Made by a program: the position numbers and the translations under genes
Notes under the pieces: generated by a model
What the model was told of the DNA's origin: nothing
Database searches by the model: none
Seen by the model: only the letters and a program-made list of their open reading frames with translations
Shown here: piece after piece, positions 30,992 through 39,336 of the stretch
Layout of the letters: each line of letters opens with the position of its first letter
Numbering within the stretch: the stretch's first letter is position 1
Assembly (NCBI RefSeq): GCF_000820515.1
Contig: NZ_JXDG01000068.1
Span: 124,001 to 188,000 of the forward strand
DNA from: Pseudomonas batumici
Lineage (GTDB): Bacteria; Pseudomonadota; Gammaproteobacteria; Pseudomonadales; Pseudomonadaceae
Direction of reading: 5' to 3'
DNA: 64,000 bases

Positions 30992-31486
30992 ATGACCATG
31001 GGCAAATCACTTCTTATCCCCGCACTGTGCCTGTCCATGCTGGTATCCACCGCCTGGGCCCAATCGCCGGACGATTCGAACGCCAGTGACAAGGGCTTCT
31101 GGTATCTGCAAACCGGCATCGTCACCCACCATTTCTCATCGGACCCTGACCACAACAACCATCAGGACCTTATCGGGCTGGAGCGTAATGAAGCCTCGGG
31201 TTTTATCTATGGGGCGGCGACGTTTCGCAACTCGTTCAGCCAGCGCTCGTATTACGCCTATGCCGGCAAGCGTTTCGACAGCGCCAATTATCCGGTGTAC
31301 CTGAAGGTCAGCGGCGGCTTGCTGCAAGGGTACACCGGGCAGTACCGCGACAAGATTCCGTTGAATCACCTGGGCGTTGCGCCGGTGATCATTCCTTCCG
31401 TCGGTGCGCATTACGGGCCGGTGGCAACGGAACTGGTGCTGCTGGGGTTCAATGCGGCGATGCTCACCGCGGGCGTGCGCTTCTGA
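30992..31486 (+). CDS. PagP-like lipid A palmitoyltransferase (divergent Pseudomonas type)
   Basis: 164 residues with a signal peptide (cleavage near A-W-A-Q, residue 24) and alternating beta-barrel strands ending in the outer-membrane C-terminal phenylalanine (V-R-F). The order of motifs follows PagP: H-H-F (46-48) for the catalytic histidine, R-N-S-F (79-82) where E. coli has K-D-S-W, Y-A-Y-A-G-K-R-F, and I-P-S-V-G-A-H-Y-G-P-V near the end (E. coli L-P-L-A-S-V-G-Y-G-P-V). The Asp of the E. coli triad is Asn80 here. Relatives are often annotated as sn-glycerol-3-phosphate transporters, which the barrel architecture does not support. The upstream gap is AT-rich. Confidence 0.75.
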   Translation: MTMGKSLLIPALCLSMLVSTAWAQSPDDSNASDKGFWYLQTGIVTHHFSSDPDHNNHQDLIGLERNEASGFIYGAATFRNSFSQRSYYAYAGKRFDSANYPVYLKVSGGLLQGYTGQYRDKIPLNHLGVAPVIIPSVGAHYGPVATELVLLGFNAAMLTAGVRF

Positions 31487-31532
31487 AGGATTGTCAGCCG
31501 GTTTGAGCCCCCCCCTGTGGTGAGGGGCTTGT

Positions 31533-31564
31533 CTGTGGCGAGGGGGCAAGCCCGCTCGCCACAG
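31533..31564. repeat. Short REP-like hairpin
   Basis: CTGTGGCGAG at 31533-31542 and CTCGCCACAG at 31555-31564 are perfect inverted copies around a 12-base loop, between two convergent genes. The core resembles the fluorescens-group GTGGCGAGGGGGCTTG-type repeat. It may end transcription of both genes. Confidence 0.65.
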
Positions 31565-31595
31565 GGCCTCGCCCGGCTTCGAGCGTTCTTAACGG

Positions 31596-32564
31596 CTAAG
31601 GCCTCGGCGCGTAGGCGAACACATCGGCGCGCATCTGATGCGCATCCATTCCGGCGCTCACCAGGGCGTCGAGCGTCGCATAGATCATGGCCGGCGAGCC
31701 GCTGGCGTAGACGTGCACCGTCGACAGGTCGGCAATGTCTTCGCAGACCGCCTCGTGCAGCAGGCCGCAACGCCCTTCCCAGCCACACAGGTCGCTGACT
31801 ACCTTGTGCAGGAACAGGTTCGGCAACTGCGCCCACTCGTCCCAGTGGTCCAGCGTGTAGAAATCCTCGGGCCGGCGCACGCCCCAATACAAGTGCACCG
31901 GATGCTGGAAACCCGTGGAACGACAATGTTCGATCAGACTGTGCATCTGCGCCATGCCGGTTCCCGCCGCGATCAACACCAGCGGTCCATCCGGCAGTTG
32001 CGCCAGGTGGGTGTCGCCAAACGGCAGCTCGACCCGCGCCATGCGGTTGCGCTGCAACTGCTCGATCAGACTCTGGGCGCTGGCTTCGCGCACCAGCACA
32101 TGCAGTTCCAGGTCGCGGCCGGCATGTGGCGCGGACGCCAGGGAAAACGCCGATTTCTCGCCATTGTCGCGCTCGAGCATCAGGTACTGACCGGCGTGAT
32201 AACGCGGCGGCCTGCCCGCCGGCGCACGCAGGCGCACCCGCCAGACATCCCCGCCGATCTCGGCACATTCGATCAACTGACAGGCCAACTTGCGCACCGG
32301 TAGTTCTCCTTGCGCGAGCACGCCATCCCAGAGCACCACACAGTCTTCCAGGGGTTCTGCGATACAAGTGTAGAACTCGCCATGGTCGCGCACGTCGCCG
32401 GCCTGCGCGACCCTCCCTTCCACCAGCAACGCGGCGCACACATGGCAGTTGCCGTTGCGACAGCTTTGCGGGCAGTCATAGCCCAGGCGCCGGGCACCGT
32501 CGAGAATCCGCTCGCCAGGCCGTATCTCAAGCACGGCACCGGACGGCTGCAAGGTCACACGCAT
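31596..32564 (-). CDS. 2Fe-2S/flavin NAD(P)H reductase (CDP-6-deoxyglucoseen reductase-like)
   Basis: 322 residues from the ATG at 32564 (MRVTLQPSG). Three domains: a plant-type ferredoxin domain with cluster cysteines in C-P-Q-S-C-R-N-G-N-C-H-V-C near residues 37-49, a FAD-binding barrel (Y-H-A-G-Q-Y-L near 130, F-S-L-A-S-A-P near 147) and an NAD-binding domain (I-A-A-G-T-G-M-A-Q near 205). It resembles the reductases annotated as CDP-6-deoxy-delta-3,4-glucoseen reductase. It overlaps ubiD by one base, so an electron-donor role connected with ubiquinone or flavin chemistry is a plausible inference. The last residues end in Y-A-P-R-P. Confidence 0.88.
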   Translation of the reverse strand: MRVTLQPSGAVLEIRPGERILDGARRLGYDCPQSCRNGNCHVCAALLVEGRVAQAGDVRDHGEFYTCIAEPLEDCVVLWDGVLAQGELPVRKLACQLIECAEIGGDVWRVRLRAPAGRPPRYHAGQYLMLERDNGEKSAFSLASAPHAGRDLELHVLVREASAQSLIEQLQRNRMARVELPFGDTHLAQLPDGPLVLIAAGTGMAQMHSLIEHCRSTGFQHPVHLYWGVRRPEDFYTLDHWDEWAQLPNLFLHKVVSDLCGWEGRCGLLHEAVCEDIADLSTVHVYASGSPAMIYATLDALVSAGMDAHQMRADVFAYAPRP

Positions 32565-34030
32565 CAATCTATTCCTAACTGATTCCAAATGGCATCGACC
32601 CGTCGGGTCACGGCCTCATCCTTGACGATCACCCGGCCCCACTCACGCGTGGTCTCGCCGGGCCATTTGTGCGTGGCATCCAGCCCCATCTTCGAACCCA
32701 GGCCGGACACCGGCGAGGCGAAGTCGAGGTAGTCGATCGGCGTGTTATCGATCATCACCGTGTCGCGCTTGGGGTCCATGCGCGTGGTGATGGCCCAGAT
32801 CACGTCGTTCCAGTCACGGGCGTTGATATCGTCGTCGGTGACGATAACGAACTTGGTATACATGAACTGTCGCAAAAACGACCAGACGCCCAACATCACG
32901 CGCTTGGCGTGGCCCGGATACGACTTCTTCATGGTCACGACGGCCATGCGGTACGAGCAGCCTTCCGGCGGCAGGTAGAAGTCGGTGATTTCCGGGAACT
33001 GTTTCTGCAGGATCGGCACGAACACCTCGTTCAGCGCCACGCCGAGAATCGCCGGCTCATCCGGTGGTCGACCGGTGTAGGTGCTGTGGTAGATCGGCTT
33101 GATCCGGTGGGTGATGCGCTGCACGGTAAACACCGGGAAGCTGTCGACTTCGTTGTAGTAGCCGGTGTGGTCGCCGTAGGGGCCTTCCGGGGCCATTTCG
33201 CCCGGGTGGATCACACCCTCCAGGACGATTTCCGCCGAAGCCGGCACCTGCAGGTCGTTGCCACGGCATTTGACCAGCTCGGTGCGGTTACCCCGCAGCA
33301 GGCCGGCAAAGGCGTATTCGGAGAGGCTGTCCGGTACCGGGGTCACGGCGCCGAGAATGGTCGCCGGGTCCGCGCCCAGGGCCACGGACACCGGGAACGG
33401 CTGGCCCGGATGCTTTTCGCACCACTCGCGGTAATCCAGCGCGCCACCACGGTGGCTGAGCCAACGCATGATCACCTTGTTGCGGGCGATCACCTGCTGG
33501 CGATAGATGCCAAGGTTCTGGCGATCCTTGTTCGGCCCCTTGGTGACCGTCAGGCCCCAGGTGATCAGCGGTGCGACGTCGCCCGGCCAGCAATGCTGGA
33601 CCGGCAACTTGCCGAGGTCGACATCATCGCCTTCGATGACGATCTCCTGGCAGGGCGCGTCCTTGACCACCTTCGGCGCCATGGCAATGATCTTGCGGAA
33701 GATCGGCAGCTTGGACCAGGCATCCTTGAGCCCCTTGGGCGGCTCCGGCTCCTTGAGGAAGGCCAGCAGCTTGCCGATTTCCCGCAGCTCGCTGACCGCG
33801 TCGGCGCCCATCCCCAGGGCCACGCGCTCGGGCGTGCCGAACAGGTTGCCGAGCACCGGGATATCGAAACCGGTGGGCTTCTCGAACAGCAGCGCCGGGC
33901 CCTTGGCCCGCAGGGTGCGGTCGCAGACCTCGGTCATTTCCAGGATGGGGGACACCGGAACCTGGATGCGCTTGAGTTCGCCGCGCTGTTCCAGGCCGCT
34001 GATAAAGTCGCGCAAGTCGCGATACTGCAT
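32564..34030 (-). CDS. ubiD: 4-hydroxy-3-polyprenylbenzoate decarboxylase UbiD
   Basis: 488 residues from the ATG at 34030 (MQYRDLRDFI); an upstream in-frame start at 34111 would run into the rho terminator region and is rejected. It removes the carboxyl group of the ubiquinone precursor using prenylated FMN made by UbiX. UbiD motifs are clear: N-L-F-G-T-P-E-R-V near residue 65, the prFMN-binding segment around Y-R-Q-Q-V-I ... H-R-G-G-A-L-D, and E-G-P-Y-G-D-H-T-G-Y-Y near 290 with the catalytic acid residues. The length equals E. coli UbiD. One transcript with the reductase gene behind it. Confidence 0.95.
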   Translation of the reverse strand: MQYRDLRDFISGLEQRGELKRIQVPVSPILEMTEVCDRTLRAKGPALLFEKPTGFDIPVLGNLFGTPERVALGMGADAVSELREIGKLLAFLKEPEPPKGLKDAWSKLPIFRKIIAMAPKVVKDAPCQEIVIEGDDVDLGKLPVQHCWPGDVAPLITWGLTVTKGPNKDRQNLGIYRQQVIARNKVIMRWLSHRGGALDYREWCEKHPGQPFPVSVALGADPATILGAVTPVPDSLSEYAFAGLLRGNRTELVKCRGNDLQVPASAEIVLEGVIHPGEMAPEGPYGDHTGYYNEVDSFPVFTVQRITHRIKPIYHSTYTGRPPDEPAILGVALNEVFVPILQKQFPEITDFYLPPEGCSYRMAVVTMKKSYPGHAKRVMLGVWSFLRQFMYTKFVIVTDDDINARDWNDVIWAITTRMDPKRDTVMIDNTPIDYLDFASPVSGLGSKMGLDATHKWPGETTREWGRVIVKDEAVTRRVDAIWNQLGID

Positions 34031-34116
34031 GCGTGAGCCTCGTAGAGTCCGTGGCGTTCGGGGTGGGCAGTTTACCCGGTTCGCCCCAATACCGTGCAAT
34101 CGAACAAACACCCGGC

Positions 34117-34142
34117 AGCAAAAAGCCGGGTTTCCCCGGCTT
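34117..34142 (-). terminator. Intrinsic terminator of rho
   Basis: On the minus strand AAGCCGGG and CCCGGCTT form an 8-bp stem with a GAAA loop, followed by a run of T. It begins 18 bases after the rho stop. Confidence 0.85.
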
Positions 34143-34159
34143 CTGCGGCCCTGCTCGAC

Positions 34160-35419
34160 TTACTTGCGTTTCATCGACAGGAAGAACTCATCGTTGGTCT
34201 TGGTCTGTTTCAGCTTGTCGACCAGGAACTCGATGGCGGCGACTTCATCCATCGGATGCAGCAGCTTGCGCAGGATCCACATGCGCTGCAGCTCGTCGTC
34301 GGCGGTCAGCAACTCTTCGCGGCGGGTGCCGGAACGGTTGATGTTGATGGCCGGGAAGACGCGCTTTTCAGCGATCTTGCGGTCCAGGGGCAGTTCCATG
34401 TTGCCGGTACCCTTGAACTCTTCGTAGATCACTTCGTCCATCTTCGAGCCGGTTTCAACCAGCGCGGTGGCGATGATGGTCAGCGAACCGCCTTCCTCGA
34501 TGTTACGCGCGGCACCGAAGAAACGCTTCGGCTTCTCCAGGGCATGGGCGTCGACACCACCGGTCAGGACCTTGCCAGAGCTCGGGATCACGGTGTTGTA
34601 GGCACGCGCCAGACGGGTGATGGAGTCCAGCAGGATGACCACGTCCTTCTTGTGCTCGACCAGGCGCTTGGCCTTCTCGATGACCATCTCGGCCACTTGC
34701 ACGTGGCGGGTCGGCGGCTCGTCGAACGTCGAGGCGACCACTTCGCCGCGCACGGTGCGCTGCATTTCGGTCACTTCTTCCGGACGCTCGTCGATCAGCA
34801 GGACGATCAGGTGCACTTCCGGGTTGTTACGGGTGATGTTCGAAGCAATGTTCTGCAACATGATCGTCTTGCCGGCTTTCGGCGGCGCCACGATCAGGCC
34901 ACGCTGGCCTTTGCCGATCGGGGCGCAGAGGTCGATCACGCGACCGGTCAAGTCTTCGGTGGAACCGTTACCGGCTTCCATCTTCATGCGCACGGTCGGG
35001 AACAGCGGGGTCAGGTTCTCGAAGAGAATCTTGTTCTTGGCGTTTTCCGGACGATCGAAGTTGATCGTGTCGACCTTGAGCAGGGCGAAATAACGCTCGC
35101 CTTCCTTCGGTGGGCGGATCTTGCCAACGATGGTGTCACCGGTGCGCAAGTTGAAGCGACGGATCTGGCTTGGCGAGACGTAGATGTCGTCCGGGCCGGC
35201 CAGGTAGGAGGCGTCCGAAGAGCGAAGGAAGCCGAAGCCGTCCTGGAGGATCTCCAGCACGCCATCACCGGAGATTTCCTCGCCGCTTTTCGCGTGCTTT
35301 TTCAGCAGGGAGAAAATCACATCCTGCTTGCGCGAACGGGCCATATTTTCTATGCCCATCTGTTCGGCCAATTCGAGCAGTTCGGTAATCGGCTTTTGCT
35401 TGAGTTCAGTCAGATTCAT
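34160..35419 (-). CDS. rho: Transcription termination factor Rho
   Basis: 419 residues, the same length as E. coli Rho. The RNA-binding N-terminal domain (MNLTELKQKPITELLELAE, then the cold-shock-like fold with G-F-G-F-L-R near 64) leads to the ATPase core with Walker A P-P-K-A-G-K-T near 179-185 and the Q- and R-loops (D-S-I-T-R-L-A-R-A-Y-N and the secondary site around 280). It is monocistronic, with its own terminator downstream. A leader of about 190 bases between trxA and the start could hold its known type of autoregulation, but I saw no specific element. Confidence 0.98.
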   Translation of the reverse strand: MNLTELKQKPITELLELAEQMGIENMARSRKQDVIFSLLKKHAKSGEEISGDGVLEILQDGFGFLRSSDASYLAGPDDIYVSPSQIRRFNLRTGDTIVGKIRPPKEGERYFALLKVDTINFDRPENAKNKILFENLTPLFPTVRMKMEAGNGSTEDLTGRVIDLCAPIGKGQRGLIVAPPKAGKTIMLQNIASNITRNNPEVHLIVLLIDERPEEVTEMQRTVRGEVVASTFDEPPTRHVQVAEMVIEKAKRLVEHKKDVVILLDSITRLARAYNTVIPSSGKVLTGGVDAHALEKPKRFFGAARNIEEGGSLTIIATALVETGSKMDEVIYEEFKGTGNMELPLDRKIAEKRVFPAININRSGTRREELLTADDELQRMWILRKLLHPMDEVAAIEFLVDKLKQTKTNDEFFLSMKRK

Positions 35420-35618
35420 ATAGGAATGACGTAATCATTTATGGAGGGGGGAGAAATTAAGCTTTTGGCTTAATGAGGCCGCGCCGCAGAGAAGGCGACA
35501 GGATCGCGTACTTGTTCGAAAAGGAGTGCGTCGGCGACGGCTTGCAGGGGGCAGTGGAGAAACCAGTGCAGGGCCGAATGTAACACCTGGATTTCTAGGC
35601 GTCTAGCCCCTGACAACG

Positions 35619-35649
35619 AAAAAAGCCCCGCTATTTGCGGGGCTTTTTT
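35619..35649 (-). terminator. Intrinsic terminator of trxA (probably bidirectional)
   Basis: AAAAAAGCCCCG and CGGGGCTTTTTT pair over 12 bp around a seven-base loop, 13 bases after the trxA stop. A and T tracts on both sides allow function in both directions. Confidence 0.9.
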
Positions 35650-35661
35650 GACGACGCCGAC

Positions 35662-35988
35662 TTACAGGTGGGCGTCGAGGAAAGCGGTCAATTGGGACTT
35701 GGACAGTGCACCGACCTTGGTCGCCTCGACGTTGCCGTTCTTGAACAGCATCAGGGTCGGGATGCCCCGCACGCCGTGCTTGGCCGGGGTTTCCTGGTTT
35801 TCGTCGATGTTCAGTTTGGCGACGATCAGCTTGCCGTGGTAGGTGCTGGCGATCTCGTCCAGCACCGGGGCGATCATCTTGCAGGGACCGCACCATTCAG
35901 CCCAGTAATCGACCAGTACTGGCTGCTGGGCCTTGAGAACTTCCGCCTCGAAGGAAGCATCGGTGACGTGCTTGATGTGTTCGCTCAT
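35662..35988 (-). CDS. trxA: Thioredoxin
   Basis: 108 residues, the canonical thioredoxin 1 size. The redox site W-C-G-P-C places the cysteines at residues 33 and 36, the buried Asp is D27, and the cis-proline loop reads R-G-I-P-T-L. It reduces protein disulfides in the cytosol. Located upstream of rho on the same strand, as in other pseudomonads, with a strong terminator between the two. Confidence 0.98.
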   Translation of the reverse strand: MSEHIKHVTDASFEAEVLKAQQPVLVDYWAEWCGPCKMIAPVLDEIASTYHGKLIVAKLNIDENQETPAKHGVRGIPTLMLFKNGNVEATKVGALSKSQLTAFLDAHL

Positions 35989-36138
35989 GGAAGTCTCCGT
36001 GATTGTAAGCAGAAAAAAACGTGGTCCATCATAGCTGGCCTTCCTACGTTCAGGAAGCTGCAGTTGATTGAGTCTAACTATGACAAATCATCAATTTGGG
36101 TATAGCCCAATACGCGCCCGCTGCACAAAGGCGCCCTC

Positions 36139-36238
36139 TGTAGGAGCGAGCTTGCTCGCGATGGTAGCCCAAACACCGCGGAGCTCCAGGCTCTCCGCGT
36201 AATCGTTGACGTCCATCGCGAGCAAGCTCGCTCCTACA
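36139..36238. repeat. REPIN: two inverted REP sequences
   Basis: Positions 36139-36164 (TGTAGGAGCGAGCTTGCTCG and six more bases) and 36213-36238 are perfect 26-bp inverted copies. A smaller inverted pair, CGCGGAG/CTCCGCG, sits in the spacer (36177-36199). This is the REP doublet form typical of the P. fluorescens group, spread by the RAYT transposase family. No RAYT gene is in the window. Confidence 0.93.
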
Positions 36239-36264
36239 GGGTCCTTGTTCAGCCTTGGCGGAGG

Positions 36265-36963
36265 TCAGCCGGGCGTGACAAAGGCAATGCCAGTGCGCAG
36301 GGCCGCATTGCGCACGTGCTCCTGCATCGCTTTCTGCGCGGGGCCCGAGGCGCGACGCGCCAGGGCGCGGAGGATCTTGCGGTGTTCCTGCCAGGTTTCC
36401 ATGGCCCGCTCCGCCCGGATGAACGGCAGCTTCTGGCTTTCCAGGAACAACTCGGCACTGGCACTGAGGATAGCGACCATGGCCTGGTTGCCGCTGGCCA
36501 GCAGGATGCGTCGGTGAAAGTCGAAATCCAGCCGGGCGGCCGCCTCGAAATCCCCGGCCTTGAGCTCCACCCGCAAGGCCTCGACGTTGTCCTGCAACGC
36601 ATCCAGCTCATCCGCCGTCAAGGTCACCGCCGCCAGGCCCGCGGCAAAACCCTCCAGGGCATAACGCAGCTGGAAGATATCCTCGGGCGAAGCCTGGGCC
36701 GCGAACGGCCACGCCAGGCCGGTCGATGGCGTCAGCTCCATCGGTGCCTGCACGAACACGCCCTTGCCCGGCTGCACGCTGATCACCCCCAGGGCACTCA
36801 GGGACGACAGGGCCTCGCGCAGCGACGCCCGGCTCACCCCCAGGCGTAACGCCAGGTCACGCTGCGAGGGCAGCACGTCACCCGGGCCGAAACCTTCTTC
36901 GGCGATCAGTTTGCGGATGGCTTGCAGCGCCACTTCCGGGACGGCGCGGGAGATCGAATTCAT
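36265..36963 (-). CDS. GntR/FadR-subfamily transcriptional regulator
   Basis: 232 residues from the ATG at 36963. The N-terminal winged helix is the GntR type (I-R-K-L-I-A-E-E-G-F-G-P-G-D-V-L-P-S-Q-R-D-L-A-x-R-L-G-V-S-R-A-S-L-R-E-A-L, residues about 15-55) and the rest is the all-helical FCD ligand domain (D-F-D-F-H-R-R-I-L-L-A-S-G-N near 150, with metal-type His residues and E-H near 195). It is divergent from the amino-acid ABC operon, with a FadR-type operator in the 250-bp gap at 37090, so it very probably represses that transporter. The ligand is likely a small carboxylate or amino acid. Confidence 0.92.
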   Translation of the reverse strand: MNSISRAVPEVALQAIRKLIAEEGFGPGDVLPSQRDLALRLGVSRASLREALSSLSALGVISVQPGKGVFVQAPMELTPSTGLAWPFAAQASPEDIFQLRYALEGFAAGLAAVTLTADELDALQDNVEALRVELKAGDFEAAARLDFDFHRRILLASGNQAMVAILSASAELFLESQKLPFIRAERAMETWQEHRKILRALARRASGPAQKAMQEHVRNAALRTGIAFVTPG

Positions 36964-37012
36964 CGTTTTTCTAACTGTCAGGTCCGGGAAAGCGCTAGTT
37001 GTAAAGCTATTG

Positions 37013-37024
37013 GCCGGATCCGGC
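37013..37024. promoter_or_regulatory. Perfect 12-bp palindrome in the regulator-transporter gap
   Basis: GCCGGATCCGGC, its own reverse complement, 50 bp in front of the FadR-type gene. It may be a second operator or a chance GC-rich palindrome. Confidence 0.25.
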
Positions 37025-37089
37025 AAGTCGCGCCCAGCACTGGTTCAGCACGGCCGGCAGATGCCCGATAAGAGTGCGAAAAACCGGCA

Positions 37090-37104
37090 ACTGTTCAGAC
37101 CAGT
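37090..37104. promoter_or_regulatory. Candidate FadR-type operator
   Basis: ACTGTTCAGACCAGT differs at one base from the palindrome ACTGGTCNGACCAGT, the form bound by FadR-subfamily proteins (TGGTC/GACCA half sites). It lies in the divergent gap, 110 bases before the transporter operon start and 127 before the regulator start. Confidence 0.6.
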
Positions 37105-37213
37105 AAGACCAAAAAAGCCCTGCGATCCCCATGGGAACAGGCTTCGAGCGAGTGTGGCATGGGCTGTGCACTGCCCCGGCCAGAGATCGCCCTTCTGGAT
37201 TCGGAGAGTTGCC

Positions 37214-37999
37214 ATGACCAAACGCCGCAGCGCCCTGCTCACCGCCTTGCTGGCCAGCCTGATGCTGAGTCAGGCCCCCGCCCACGCCAACGGCCTGGAC
37301 GACATCCTCGCCCGTGGCACCCTCAAGGTCGCCGTGCCCCAGGACTTCCCGCCGTTCGGCTCGGTGGGCCCGGACATGAAACCCCGCGGTTTGGACATCG
37401 ACACCGCGAAGCTGTTGGCCGACCAACTCAAGGTCAAGCTGCAGCTGACCCCGGTCAACAGCACCAACCGCATCCCGTTCCTCACCACCGGCAAGGTCGA
37501 CCTGGTGATCTCCAGTCTCGGCAAGAACCCCGAGCGGGAGAAGGTCATCGACTTCTCCCGGGCCTACGCGCCCTTCTACCTCGCGGTCTTCGGCCCGCCG
37601 GACACCGCGATCAACGGCCTGGCCGACCTCAAGGGCAAGACCATCAGCGTCACCCGCGGTGCCATCGAGGACATCGAGCTGACCGCCGTGGCGCCCGAGG
37701 GCACGACCATCAAGCGCTTCGAGGACAACAACACCACCATCGCGGCCTATCTGGCCAAGCAGGTCGACCTGATCGCCAGCGGCAACGTGGTGATGGTGGC
37801 CATCGCCGAGCGCAACCCCAAGCGCATCCCGGCGCTGAAGATCAAGCTCAAGGACTCGCCGGTCTACGTCGGCGTGAACAAGAACGAACCGGCCCTGCTG
37901 GAAAAGGTGAACCAGATCCTCGCCACGGCCAAGGCCGACGGCAGCCTGGAGAAGAACGCCCAACTGTGGCTCAAGCAACCGCTTCCGGCCGATCTCTGA
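37214..37999 (+). CDS. Polar amino-acid ABC transporter, substrate-binding protein
   Basis: 261 residues from the ATG at 37214 (GGAGAG upstream), with a signal peptide (L-M-L-S-Q-A-P-A-H-A, cleavage near residue 25). It is a family 3 (PAAT) binding protein: L-K-V-A-V-P-Q-D-F-P-P-F-G near residue 38, G-L-D-I-D-T-A-K-L-L-A near 60, F-L-T-T-G-K-V-D-L-V near 90 and the R-A-Y-A-P-F-Y-L hinge region near 115. First gene of a four-gene operon with two permeases and an ATPase. The substrate is not evident; the R-G-A-I-E-D-I-E-L loop is not one I can assign. Confidence 0.92.
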   Translation: MTKRRSALLTALLASLMLSQAPAHANGLDDILARGTLKVAVPQDFPPFGSVGPDMKPRGLDIDTAKLLADQLKVKLQLTPVNSTNRIPFLTTGKVDLVISSLGKNPEREKVIDFSRAYAPFYLAVFGPPDTAINGLADLKGKTISVTRGAIEDIELTAVAPEGTTIKRFEDNNTTIAAYLAKQVDLIASGNVVMVAIAERNPKRIPALKIKLKDSPVYVGVNKNEPALLEKVNQILATAKADGSLEKNAQLWLKQPLPADL

Positions 38000-38023
38000 T
38001 CGCGCTCGCCTGAGGTCCGCGCC

Positions 38024-38689
38024 ATGGCTTATCAGTTCGACTTCCTGCCGGTGCTGCACAACGCCGACCTGCTGCTGCGCGGCGCCCTGTTCACCCTGGA
38101 GCTGACTGCCATCGGCACCGTGCTCGGGGTCAGCCTGGGCATTCTCGGGGCCGTGGTCAGGGCCTGGCAGATCCGGCCCTTCGCGGCGATCTTCGGCGTC
38201 TACGTCGAGTTGATCCGCAACACGCCGTTCCTGGTGCAGCTGTTTTTCATTTTCTTCGGCCTGCCGTCCCTCGGCCTGCAGATTTCCGAGTGGCAGGCGG
38301 CCGTGCTGGCGATGGTGATCAACCTCGGCGCCTACTCCACGGAGATCATCCGCGCCGGTATCCAGGCGATCCCGCGCGGGCAACTGGAAGCCGCGGCGGC
38401 GCTGGCCATGACCCGCTTCGAAGCCTTTCGCCATGTGGTCCTGCTGCCGGCGCTGGGCAAGGTCTGGCCGGCCCTGAGCAGCCAGATCATCATCGTCATG
38501 CTCGGCTCGGCGGTCTGTTCGCAGATCGCCACCGAGGAACTGAGCTTCGCCGCCAACTTCATCCAGTCGCGCAACTTCCGCGCCTTCGAAACCTACGCCC
38601 TGACCACCTTGATCTACCTGGTCATGGCGCTGCTGATCCGCCAGTTGCTGAACTGGCTGGGCCGCCGCTACATCGCGAGGAACCGCTGA
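38024..38689 (+). CDS. Polar amino-acid ABC transporter permease
   Basis: 221 residues with five predicted membrane helices and the HisMQ-type conserved features: L-L-L-R-G-A-L-F-T-L-E-L-T near 22, V-Y-V-E-L-I-R-N-T-P-F-L-V-Q-L-F near 62, and the ATPase-contact EAA loop E-A-A-A-A-L-A-M-T-R-F-E-A-F near 122. First of two permeases; its stop overlaps the next start by one base (TGATG). Confidence 0.93.
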   Translation: MAYQFDFLPVLHNADLLLRGALFTLELTAIGTVLGVSLGILGAVVRAWQIRPFAAIFGVYVELIRNTPFLVQLFFIFFGLPSLGLQISEWQAAVLAMVINLGAYSTEIIRAGIQAIPRGQLEAAAALAMTRFEAFRHVVLLPALGKVWPALSSQIIIVMLGSAVCSQIATEELSFAANFIQSRNFRAFETYALTTLIYLVMALLIRQLLNWLGRRYIARNR

Positions 38690-39336
38690 TGGATTTCACC
38701 TTGTGGGACATCCTGGGCAATCTGTGGGCAGGCCTGCAATGGACCGTCGTCCTGTCGCTGGCGGCGTTTGTCGGCGGCGGGCTGATCGGCCTGCTGGTGA
38801 TGGTGCTGCGCATCAGTGACAACCGTTTTGCCGGCGGCTGCGCCCGGGCCTACATCGAGTTGTTCCAGGGCACGCCGCTGCTGATGCAACTGTTCATGGT
38901 GTTTTTCGGCGTAGCCCTGCTCGGGGTGGATATCTCGCCCTGGCTGGCGGCGGCTATCGCCCTGACGCTGTTCACCAGCGCCTACCTGGCGGAGATCTGG
39001 CGCGGTTGCGTCGAGTCGATTCCGGGTGGCCAGTGGGAAGCCTCGGCGAGCCTGGCCCTGACGCCCTACGAACAACTGCGCCATGTGATCCTGCCGCAAG
39101 CCCTGCGCATTGCCGTGGCGCCGACCGTGGGTTTCTCGGTGCAGGTGATCAAGGGCACCGCCGTGACCTCGATCATCGGCTTCACCGAGCTGACCAAGAC
39201 CGGCGGCATGCTCGCCAACGCCACTTTCGAACCCTTCATGGTCTACGGCCTGGTAGCCCTCGGCTACTTCCTGCTGTGCTACCCCCTGTCCCTCAGTGCG
39301 CGCTACCTGGAAAGGAGACTGCATGCCGCTTCTTAG
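38689..39336 (+). CDS. Polar amino-acid ABC transporter permease
   Basis: 215 residues from the ATG at 38689 (MDFTLWDIL), the second membrane subunit of the heterodimer. It shows L-Q-W-T-V-V-L-S near 18, A-Y-I-E-L-F-Q-G-T-P-L-L-M-Q-L-F near 58, and the EAA loop E-A-S-A-S-L-A-L-T-P-Y-E-Q-L near 117. The longer open frame upstream is a shadow of the first permease. The ATPase gene begins inside its last codons (39323). Confidence 0.93.
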   Translation: MDFTLWDILGNLWAGLQWTVVLSLAAFVGGGLIGLLVMVLRISDNRFAGGCARAYIELFQGTPLLMQLFMVFFGVALLGVDISPWLAAAIALTLFTSAYLAEIWRGCVESIPGGQWEASASLALTPYEQLRHVILPQALRIAVAPTVGFSVQVIKGTAVTSIIGFTELTKTGGMLANATFEPFMVYGLVALGYFLLCYPLSLSARYLERRLHAAS

